From: Salvia splendens
Lineage: Eukaryota > Streptophyta > Magnoliopsida > Lamiales > Lamiaceae
NCBI RefSeq assembly: GCF_004379255.2
Contig: NC_056043.1
Location: 496,001-560,000, forward strand
Direction: 5' to 3'
DNA length: 64,000 nucleotides
Made by a program: the position numbers and the translations under genes. The notes under the pieces were generated by a model. The model saw only the letters and a list, made by a program, of their open reading frames with translations. It did not search any database and had not been told where the DNA came from. Below, piece after piece: positions 1 through 9,474 of the stretch (position 1 is its first letter; every line of letters starts with the position of its first letter).

Positions 1-1
1 G

Positions 2-325
2 AATGACGACGGACTGAGAGCAGAACTAGATCTCGCCGAAGAAAGAAGAGAATTGGCGTGCATAAAAGCAGCCAAGTATAAGGAGCAAGTAGCCCGGTAT
101 TATAACCAAAGGGTGAAAAAGCTTCAATTTCAAGTGGGAGATCTCGTCTTGAGAAACAACGAAGTAAGCCGAGCAGAAAAGCTGGGCAAACTCGAACCCA
201 CATGGGAGGGTCCATATCGGGTGTCAGAAGTCCTCGGCAAAGGGTCTTATAAATTGACTCACATGTCAGGAGAACAAGTACCCCGAACATGGCACGTCTC
301 CAACCTCAAGAAGTTCCACTTGTAA
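2..325 (+). CDS. Integrase C-terminal end of gypsy Tat polyprotein (partial)
   Basis: The open frame runs in from the left edge (codons from base 2) and stops at 323-325. It encodes the last ~107 residues of a pol polyprotein. A basic stretch with AAKYKEQVARYYNQRV leads into FQVGDLVLRN, then KLEPTWEGPYRV and PRTWHVSNLKKFH. The GDLVLR...WEGPY...W..LK pattern is the SH3-like C-terminal integrase fold of Tat/Ogre-type elements, which lack a chromodomain, and none is seen before the stop. The true start is outside the window; the TTG at 53 is internal. Confidence 0.85.
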   Translation, partial: NDDGLRAELDLAEERRELACIKAAKYKEQVARYYNQRVKKLQFQVGDLVLRNNEVSRAEKLGKLEPTWEGPYRVSEVLGKGSYKLTHMSGEQVPRTWHVSNLKKFHL

Positions 326-1421
326 GAGACAAAAGTCCGGTCAGTCCGTCTTGTGTCTAGTTCGGTCATAGGGGTATGTGTTTTTATTTGTTTGTTTTTT
401 ACTTGTACCTTTTACTTGTCGTTTTTTAAAAAAAAGTTTAAAGTTTTTTTCTTTCATCTTTTTCATTTTTTCTCTATGTGTTTTGTCTCGATGTGCTTGT
501 CGTCTCTTACAAATGGTACCAAGGTATATCGTTCTTTAAAGACTGATCCCCTTTTTAGATCGATTATTAAAGACTATTGTGAGTCCAAGCTTCTACGGAG
601 GATATAGGACCACAATTCAGCTTAACAAGCAGTCCGTCTGAAACGAACTGCAATAAGCCGACGATTGTGAGTCCAAGCTTCCAAGGAGGATACAAGACCG
701 CGATTCAGCTTAACAAGCACTTCGTCTGAAACGAACTGCAATAAGGGAAAGTCCGATCCACGCGATAAACCTCGCCGAATTAGGACGACCAAGTTCGGTC
801 AAAGAAGTTTACCTCATAAGGCCGGGGACGACCACGTCTAGTCAAAGAGGTTTACTGCATAAGACCACTTCGGTTAACTGGGAAAGTCCGATCCACGCGA
901 TAAAACTCGCCGAATTAGGACAAGGGAAAGTTCGATCCCGGCGACAAAAATCGCCAAATTAGAACACAAACCAAGTCCGGTCAAAGATGTTTATTTCATC
1001 AGACCAAAGACGAGTCCGGTCAAAGATGTTTATTTCATCAGATCAAAGACGAGTCCGGTCAAAGATTTTTATTTCATCAGACCAAAGACGAGTCCGGTCA
1101 AAGATGTTTATTTCATCAGACCAAAGACGAGTCCGGTCAAAGATGTTTATTTCATCAGACCAAAGACGAGTCCGGTCAAAGATGTTTATTTCATCAGACC
1201 AAGGACCAAGTCCGGTCAAAGAAGTTTACTTCATAAGACCAAGGCCCAAGTCCGGTCAAAGAAGTTTACTTCATAAGACCGAGGACGAGTACGATGAAAT
1301 TTTTTCGCTAAGCTGTAAATACAGTGTTAGAAGCGAAAACAAAATTTCATTTTTCAAATCTTGTTCGGCATACAACTTAGCTACCCTACAAAATGGCGTT
1401 ACGCTATTACAAAGGACTATT
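326..1421 (+). repeat. Retroelement 3' untranslated zone built of tandem repeats
   Basis: This is non-coding DNA between the pol stop and the antisense ORF. After a T-rich leader (about 360-480) it is a patchwork of local duplications: an 88-bp unit in tandem at 576-663 and 664-~745, a ~42-bp motif (gggaaagtccgatccacgcg...) at about 744, 880 and 923, and a 39-bp array at 975-1288. Related fragments (caagttcggtcaaag) lie between them. Such hypervariable 3' UTRs are a recognised trait of Tat/Ogre elements. Confidence 0.8.
975..1288 (+). repeat. 39-bp tandem array, eight units
   Basis: Eight head-to-tail copies of a unit starting gtccggtcaaagatgtttat begin at 975, 1014, 1053, 1092, 1131, 1170, 1210 and 1250. 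The first six are nearly identical (unit length 39, single substitutions). The last two are 39-40 bp and diverge to gaagtttacttcataag. Because 39 is a multiple of three, a 13-residue periodic reading frame stays open through it, but nothing else suggests a protein. Confidence 0.9.
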
Positions 1422-4268
1422 CTACTGTCCAGGGTTGCTGAAGTTAAGCCACCTATCTGCAAAATCCTCTGGAAGCCGAGTTCGGTTGTTCCGAGCAGAT
1501 GAAGAATAAGCAGGTCGACGAGATGCTATCCTCGACCCAACGCCTCTTCCCCGAGCCCGAGAAGTCCTAACACCTCGGCGATGAAGAGTCTCTGCAATAA
1601 GCATCTGCTGATCTTGCTCGCTCATAGTCACAACTCCTCGGCGAATTTCAGTCCGTCCCTGTCTTGACGATTCCGGTTGCTCCTGAGCCCGTTCTCGTCT
1701 TGACGTTTCCGGCTGTTCCGGAGTTCGTTGTTGGCTGGGAGTAGGATTTTGAACAAGGGAACCAGAGGTTTGATCTGGAGTGCGAGCATCTGTTGGCGCG
1801 ATATGCCGAAGGAATCTTTCTATGGAGGGGCGCCGAGAAAGAACAATGTTGTACCGAGAAGCCCAACGCCGCAGTGATGTCACAACTTGTTGGCAAGCCG
1901 GGCTCTCCAGCACATTGTTCATACGGAGTACATGATATTCCTCCCACAGTTCGTCAACTCGACTCTGAACATCTGATATGGTCATTCCCCCGCGCACACG
2001 GATGTAATCCTCATACGCAGTCCTCTCAGCAATGGCCGTATTCAGCTCGGCCTCCAGATCTTTCTTATCGGACTCTAAGTCCTTGATATCGGCCTCCAGC
2101 TTCACTAAACGAGCCAGAAGCTCGTCATTCTTCGTCTGATCGGCTATAGCTCTTCTCTCAGCTTCGTCCAAAGCCGAAGAGTACAGCCGTTTCCAGTGAA
2201 GTATCTCCATCTCCTTGGGTACAAAGCAGCTATATTAGTTCGGCAGCTGTACCGAGCAGATAGTAAAATACAACAGGAATAAAGGCGAGTACGAAAAGCT
2301 ATACGAAGACAAGTGTAGAGAATTTTTCATTCACAAGGAAAATTTTTTACACTAGGGCTTCAAGGCCATTTTACAAGGAAGAAACTAGACTAAGAGAAGG
2401 GAGACGAAATCATACTCCGCCAGCTTCGTCTCCGGCTCCTCGGTCTGGTACAGCTTCTTTCTCCTGGGCTACCTCAGCCTCAGCCTCGCCTCCTGCCGGC
2501 CTCGCCTCCGCCTCCTGATCGGCTTCCTTCTCCGGATGCCCGGCCTGATCGACTTCGGCCTCCCGCTCCAGTGGCTCGGCCTCACCCTCTCCGTTGTAAG
2601 TCGAAGCGGGTGAAACGGGTCCCACGGAGGCAAAGATAGCCTCCAGGTTCTCGTCCCGATCAGCTCGACAACTCCGGACTCGGTCTGCAGAAAGCAGGTC
2701 CGAAGATGAAGCGAGCTCCTCAAGGAGCGGCAGATTCTGAAGCCGAGCCGCTATCTCTCGGCTGTACAGAGGCAGCACGACATCGGCCCCCTGCTCGCCC
2801 TTATCGGCAATTAGCCTTACCAGACTACCGACAAAGGCCGAGAACTGGCTGCTCAAAAAGAGTTTCTCCGTGTAAACACGGAGAGCCTCCCCTTGGGCAA
2901 CCACGGCAGCAGCATCCCTCCGTTTCGTCTGCTCCCGCTGGATGACGAGCTGGTTTTTGGCAAACTGAGCTTCATCCTGGGCCGAAATCCTAGCAGCTCT
3001 GGCCTTCTCAAAGTTAGCTTCAGCCTGTTCGGCCCGATGACAAGCAGCCGCCAACTTCCTCTGCATCTCAGCATAGTCATTGGACGCTTTGGAGAGTTCG
3101 ACGGCGACGAGCTTGGAGAGCATATCGTTCCTCTGAAAATGAATAAAGAAAAAAGTCAACAAAGGGACCACAAAAAATACAGGAAAAAAGCAAGGCCAGA
3201 AAATCAAGAAGAGAATTCACCTCGGCGAAGTCCGTGGGCCATAAAAACGGCTCACAGATATGTTCCGAAGGAGGCGCCAAGACCACGTCTTTCTCGGGCG
3301 CTCTCGGGGGCTTCTGGGCCTTCCCCCTCCCCTTTGCCGAAGTTGACTCCGGCTTCTTCGGATCCGAAGAGGTTTTTTGCCTTTTCGGAGTCCTCTCGGC
3401 ATCAGACGCCGAGCTGGTGGTTTTCGGCCTCTCCGGCTCCTTGGACTCCAAAGATTTTCGGGTAGCCTTGTTCAGCATGTACACTGCCAAAAAGCAAGAA
3501 AGCAAGGTTAGTTTTCTTCGTTAAAGCAGTAGAACATAAAGGTAAAGAAAAATCCTCACCCTCGGCCTCTTCGTCCGAAGACGAGATGTCGAACACGACG
3601 TCGCCCTTGACGAGCTCAGACTCCGTGTATTGTTTCCTAACTACGGGAATCTTGTTGAGCTCGCCATCGAGCTCGGCCAATGGTTCTAACCGAGGATGAG
3701 GAATCACGGACTTCGGCCCTCTCCAGGGGAAGCCCGGAGCCGCTGTCCTATTATAAAAAAAGAAGCGGTTTTGCCATTTCGGCCACTTGGTTTTGCAGAA
3801 TGCCCTAAAAGGCTGTAAGGGGATCAAGTAAAACCAAGATCCCTTCCTTTTAAATTGGAAAAAATTAAGGATTGCCCGCAGAGACAGATCCTTATCTAAC
3901 CTACGGAGTTCGGCAGCAAAAGCCGACAAGTGCCTCCAAGAGTTCGGAGTCACCTGACCTAAAGGGAGTTGAAAAAAATCAAGAAGCTCTACAAAAGGTG
4001 GGGGAAGAGGGAAACGAAGCCCGCATTCTAAGCAGGCTTCGTAAACGGTGGCATAACCCTCCGGCGGGTCGTTAGCCCTATGATCATCGTCGGGAACCAC
4101 CGCCTTCCCCCCAGGAAAAGAGTATTTTTCGTAAAGGGATATCACAGTATCCTTACTCAAGATACTGTGAAAATACTCTACGGTCTTCTCCCCGGATTCT
4201 TTCCGGCTAGAAGACCCCTTACCCCCTTTTCTACCGCTACCAGACTCAGACGAAGAAGAAGCAGACAT
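1422..4268 (-). CDS. Antisense ORF of the Tat element, intron-containing (putative gypsy-type transposon protein)
   Basis: The start ATG is at 4268-4266. Exon 1 is 4268-3560 (donor GTGAGG), exon 2 is 3483-3221 (acceptor TTGGCAG, donor GTGAAT) and exon 3 starts at 3132 (acceptor TTTTCAG); phases agree at both joins. Read to the stop at 2412-2410 this gives 564 aa. Alternatively a donor at 2415 (GTATGA) joins in frame to 2213 and adds the coiled-coil ORF ending at 1422, for 826 aa. Residues ~70-170 have the LTPNSWRHL...FF motif of the plant putative gypsy-type transposon domain (Pfam Transposase_28 as I recall it). A serine/lysine linker and a long Ala/Glu-rich coiled coil follow. The biochemical role of this family is unknown. 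A TATA-like gataaata lies ~135 bases upstream of the ATG. Confidence 0.65.
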
Positions 4269-4608
4269 GGTTCTTACTCTTTGAAAGTTTGAAGAAATCC
4301 TGAGGAAATTTTTGAAAGCGGAAGGAAATTTTTCACGCAAAAGATAGAGAGTGCAGAAGAAGCCAATAGCAAAGGTGTTCAAATGATGAAGAAAGGCGGT
4401 ATTTATCAGATTTGGAAAAGATTTCAAATCATCGCACCGTTTCATATTCCACCTTTTCAGGATTCGACGGCCGGATTTTACTGTCGCATTTAATGCCGCA
4501 TTTAATGCAGTCACGCGCAGGGCACGTCCCCTGACTTCAGCCTCCCCCGTACCCTTTTCCAGAATGCCGAAGTGACTCGCTTCGCCGAAGTGATTCACTT
4601 CGCTTTTC

Positions 4609-4619
4609 GGGGGGGGTAG
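4609..4619 (+). other. Polypurine tract of the Tat element
   Basis: The G-run gggggggta directly abuts the first LTR base at 4620. It is the expected primer site for plus-strand DNA synthesis during reverse transcription. Confidence 0.75.
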
Positions 4620-5337
4620 TGATGGGGTGCGTACTAAACAAGCCCAACAGCAATGACGGCCCATCAGCCCAAAGCCCAAGGAAGAGTATGAGTTCGGCAT
4701 TACCAAAGAGTTCGGCCTCAGCCTACAGCTCGGTAAAAGCCAACCTATCAAGCTCTACTCTCAGATCGGCAACCAAAGCAGGAGTATGAGTTCGGCATTA
4801 CCAAAGAGTTCGGCCTCAGCCTACAGCTCGGTAAAAGCCATCCTATCAAGCTCTGCTCTCAGGTCGGCATCAAGCTCTACTCTCAGATCGGCAACCAAAG
4901 CAGTTCGGTCTCAGTATTCGACCGAACAAGGAGTTAGTGGACCCATACAGGATGTCCAACACACCCACTACCACGTGGTGTCAACTCAGGCCACGATCGT
5001 AGGCCATGACCTACGCTACATCCACGATCTTAGGCCATGACCTACACGACATCCACGACTTAGGGTGGTGATGCAAGCCACGATCTTAGTTCAAGATATA
5101 AATAGAACTTAGATCTGATACGAGAAGGTTAAGCTCTCTAGAGATAAAAACACCATATAGCAAATAGCAAGTTTGTATTTGTAAGCTGTAGAAAACAGAT
5201 CAAGCAATACAATCTAGCCCTCCCTTCTTCCCGTGGACGTAGATTTACTTCAGTAAATCGAACCACGTAAATTCTGTGTGTTGTAGTTTTCATTCTCTAC
5301 CAGCTTTTACTAACATCAGAAATTCGCGGATCCATCA
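4620..5337 (+). repeat. 3' LTR of the Tat element (718 bp)
   Basis: The LTR is bounded by the perfect 6-bp inverted ends TGATGG and CCATCA. A TATA box (tataaata) lies at 5097-5104. Internally, a ~98-bp segment is repeated in tandem starting at 4684 and 4782; the second copy carries a short extra internal duplication. A 31-bp unit (ccacgat..taggccatgacc) repeats at 4991, 5022 and, partially, 5053. Confidence 0.88.
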
Positions 5338-5647
5338 CTATACATTATGACATAATTTGGCATTTTATCGCTTGGAAGACATCGACACATGAATAGGTCT
5401 TTGTGAATTTTGTTTTAAAATTTTAGATATCTATATCATTTTTAAGAAAATCCTAGAATTATTAAAAGAAAAAAGTGAAGCCATTTCTTTTCAGCACATG
5501 GATTAAAAAAGTTTTGATTAATAAGTTAGTGCAAATAGAATAAAGCAAAAGAGAAAAGATAATAAAGTAAGAAAAAATAAAGAGGTTGATTTTTGCTAAA
5601 ATATGAAATGAGTTACTTATAATGAGACGAAGGTAGTACTAGTACAA
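5338..5647. other. Spacer between retroelement and NLR relic
   Basis: About 310 bases of AT-rich sequence. I see no ORF, RNA gene or repeat structure in it. Confidence 0.6.
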
Positions 5648-6488
5648 GTTATGGACTGATATCCACCTCCAATATGTTGGAGGTTAGACTTGAATTTTTG
5701 ATCTTTATTGCAATGTGTTTTGTAGTAACCATCTTAAACTTCCTAAGATACATCATCAACCCAATTTCTTCTGGGAGGGTGTCCAAATGTGGACAATTTC
5801 ACCTTCTCTAACATGTAAATTTCTAAGATTCCACAACTCACCAATGCAAAGGACCTTAAGCCAGCGAAATCCATTGTGTTGGATCACCATTTGTCGACCA
5901 GTGTATGCATTCTGCAATTTGAGGCATCCAGTTTGATAGCTTTGAGTCTACGCAGAGCAATAATCTCATCTAAACACGACATGCTTCTGAAACGACACCT
6001 TTTCAAGATAAGGTGATCAAGAGCCCAACATTTCTTCAAATTAGCAAAGATCTTGCCTACATCCAAGTTTTCATCAACTTCTTCGAAGCCCAATTTTTTG
6101 AGACGAGTCATCATCTCCACGCCTGACATCTCATCCGTCCAATCATAAATAGAGATGTAGGTTAGGGTCTTTAACTTCTCTAACTTTCCTATTTTCAAAG
6201 GCTTTCGACATATCACATCAGACATGTGGAGATTACGAAGGTTTGCCATTTCCCGTATAATATCCGACACTTCCACCATAAAGTTTAGAGCTATATCAAG
6301 TGTCTCAAGCCTTTTCAAGCCACCAAACGAGTGCGGAATCTCTTGTATGTAATTGTTTCTCAATCCCAAATATCTTAACTCGATCAATGTGCCGATAGTT
6401 TCTGATAAACTCTTCACCCCAAAATCTTCTAGGTCGAGTATTTTGAGTAGCTCAAAACTCTCCTAGTAAGACGGGCTAGCATCATCTG
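5648..6488 (-). pseudogene. NLR leucine-rich-repeat relic (divergent family)
   Basis: On the minus strand this reads as the LRR half of the NLR family found at 27-42 kb. Shared stretches include LRYLGLRNNYIQEIPHS, ISIYDWT and, near the end, TKHIA. Homology begins abruptly near 6488 with no NB-ARC. The conserved SSYWESFE block has TAG where the relatives have TGG (near 6465), so it is interrupted by a stop. Near 5925-5935 about 50 codons are missing relative to the paralogues and the join changes frame, giving the early stop at 5884. The ancestral stop corresponds to about 5650. The breaks mean it is not a functional receptor. Confidence 0.85.
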
Positions 6489-9474
6489 ATTACTTTTCAC
6501 TTTCAAAAGTTTATTTTAATTACTACTCCATATTATTCAAATAATTTTTTTAGGGATGTTTGCCCCTAATATCAAGGAATATTAAAAAAGTTACATTTTT
6601 TCCCATGAACTTTAAACTTGATAAAAATATTACGAACTTTACCCGAGTTTTATATTTACTTGCAATTGCAAATAATATGATATAGAGAAAGAAAAATGGT
6701 TAATACAGAAATAATATAATCAGACTTAGGATGTTGGCCAAAAAAATATTCTTTTCGCATTCAAAATAAAGGCCCAGATTAAACAACTTAGTTAGATTTT
6801 ATATCCTAATTAGCCCAAAGGAAAATTTCTATATTTTAGCCCAACTTTTGGTAATGGGCCATACTATGATCTTCTCAGGGGAAATATGATTATCCAACTT
6901 TAGAAAATTAGAAATAATTAATTTATATATTAAGCATAATAAATGATAAATTCACTTTGCATTTTTCTTATTTTACTTGTAAAATTAAGACTTTAGTTTC
7001 AATGATCCGTGAAACGGATCAATTGAACCTCCATTTTAAATTGTACTCAAAACTATTTCAGTTTTGAATTGATAAGACATTGAATTAATAAAGAGAAAAA
7101 ATAAAATAAAATAAAATGAAACGGACATTCACTTTTAGCATAAATCCATGGGAAGCATAGTTATTAAAAATTAAATAGAAGAGAAAATAAAATCATGGGA
7201 AGCATTACCACCAGTACAATATAATGTTTCAAGATTGCCCTATATATAATGCTCAATTTCCATAATTTGAATTAGTTTTTCTTGAGAATTCATCAAAACC
7301 ATAACTTCACAAATTAAAACATAGTATACAAATATATTTTCCTTTAAACTCAACTTTATGCATTTGACTTTTAGAACTTGTGTTTTAAGACATGTACTAT
7401 GTACTACTTTAATATTTCAATTTGTTTGGAATTGTCATATGATTTCATATTTCATTCTTCTATCTATTAGTAGGGTCTAATATAACAACAAATCCAACTT
7501 GATATTAAAGAAATCGAATTGATCCCTAAAGTTAGCCATCACAGCTGGCCTTTCACGTTCACAAATGATAAAAATGAGTTAAAAAAGACCATTGACTAAT
7601 TAATGTAATACTCTAATTAGTTCACATTTAACCACTTGGAATTTAATATGGTACATCTATAGACTGATTAGTTTTGTCTTATACTGATTTATTTTGTGGG
7701 ATTAGTTTTCAGATGAAACTAATGAATTTTTAGGAAAAATATAATGACGGTTCAATAATATAAAATTGTGGTTTGATCGAAACAAATTAAAGTGTATACC
7801 AACTCAAACTTAAATTATTTATTAATAATTTTAATTTGGTCTATTGCATAAATTAGCTTCTTATACTCATATTTTTATATTTATACATTAACAATTTATC
7901 CCAAAAGTATAATAAACGTTCATATTCATATGTTTAGCATATTAAACTCAGCCAGAATTTGACATTTTATGTTTTGACAGCAGCTACCGATGAATGAAAG
8001 CATAGATATTGTAAAAATATTCAGAGTAATTATTAGTGAAAATATAGTGATGTGGTAGGGTATGAGTGACATTAATATTTGTTTTATTTAAATAAACAAA
8101 TATCAACTTGCCATTGAATATTGTATCACATACATGAATGCATACTAAATTTCGACTGTTTAATGACAGCATAACTATTTTTTGATATATAAAAGTTTAG
8201 TTATATTTATTCACAAACCCAATATATTGTGAAGTCAACTGACCCTAAATTATGGATTAATTCAAATAAGTAATCTGATTAATACGTTGTCGATAAGAAT
8301 CATATGACTTTACACGCCTTCACATATAACAACCTTATTATAATACTACTATTATTATTATTTATAATATTTAAATAAAAAAAATACAAAACCACTACAT
8401 AAAATAACAATTGAAGGACCCACAATACAAAAGTTGTAACCTTATAACCTTGGTGAATACACTATACTCCTAGTTCAAAACTAATTAAAGATCGGCATAA
8501 AATGTTTATGATTAATATAGAGGTCTGCTAAAATAAAAATTAAGAGTTATTCTCAACTCTAAGATCGTAAAGATCAACGATGGATTCATAATTTGTTGAA
8601 TGAATTCGTAGTTTATGTTTGATTTCACGAAAAATATTTAATTTTTGAATTTATACATTTTCAGAGCAAAACATATTCCACATATAATGTATTCGTAATT
8701 TCTATACTCCATTAAAGAGGTTTTAGGCTTTAGCTTAACCCTTCCTTCTCTACAAATCTTTTATTATATTTTGCATACGCTTATTCAATTATGTAACCAT
8801 GTGCATCGATATACAAAATTACATCACATGCTAAGATGCTTTGTAGAGATTAATTTGAGCAAATAATAAGATTAGATTTAACCCATCATAATTAAGGATT
8901 TTATAGACTAATTACTCCGGGAATCCCCATAATATAGCCCGGATCGATACAACCACTTCATTTTGATGTTATACCTTCGGATTTCACATAGGACTTAATT
9001 ATATGTATGCAAAATTTTAGATTCCAAAAAATAAAAAATTCAATATTTTTTCTCAACAAAAAATTAAAATCAAGTAAAATTTTGATTTAGTTTCAAATAA
9101 AAGGAAAACCGAAAATGCATAAAACAAAATAAAATCCAAAAAATAATAAAATGACATTTGTGCCCCCTTAAATGATCTCTGGTGGCAAAATTCCATCATA
9201 CATAAAGGAGTAGCGATGACATTGAGTCCTCGGCCCCTGTTTCGCAAGTCCCGTGCGAATTTCAAGTGTGACTTTCAGCATCGTCGGCTAGAACTGCATC
9301 ACAACCTAAGATGCTTTTTTAAGAAATTAATTTGTTAGTATACTCCACTAGATTTGAATACGTGTGAAAGCTCAAAGTAAATTGCACTTATATTTATATA
9401 ACATAAATGAAGGCTACTTCTTCCCACTCCAGCAAATAAAAAAGATAAGAGGCAAAAAGGGGAGAGAAAGAGAG
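6489..9474. other. AT-rich intergenic region upstream of NLR1
   Basis: There is no convincing gene in nearly 3 kb. At about 8000-8160 there is an inverted, decayed copy of the NLR-associated spacer repeat: read on the minus strand it shares caatggcaagttgatatttg with copies at 19.6, 31.9 and 46.0 kb. A further weak match (catgtgcatcgat...tcacatgcta) lies at 8800-8850. The last ~100 bases before 9475 are purine-rich (aaaaggggagagaaagagag) and probably belong to the NLR1 5' UTR. Confidence 0.5.

Larger units (their letters stand above)
1..5337 (+). mobile_element. Ty3/gypsy Tat-lineage LTR retrotransposon, right portion
   Basis: The window opens inside this element. In order it shows the end of the pol integrase (+), a repeat-rich 3' untranslated zone, an intron-containing ORF on the opposite strand, a G-rich polypurine tract and a full 3' LTR ending at 5337. 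Plant Tat/Ogre/Retand retrotransposons are known to carry extra ORFs between pol and the 3' LTR, some antisense, and this layout matches. The 5' LTR, PBS, gag and most of pol lie left of the window, so neither the TSD nor the age can be judged. The five bases after the LTR, ctata, are the expected TSD half. Confidence 0.85.

Noticed and set aside
975..1288. CRISPR-like regular repeats
   Set aside because: Units are directly adjacent with no variable spacers and lie in a plant retroelement UTR.
987..1502. 171-codon ORF with 13-residue repeats
   Set aside because: It is the tandem DNA array read in a frame kept open by its 39-bp period, with no domain or conserved start.
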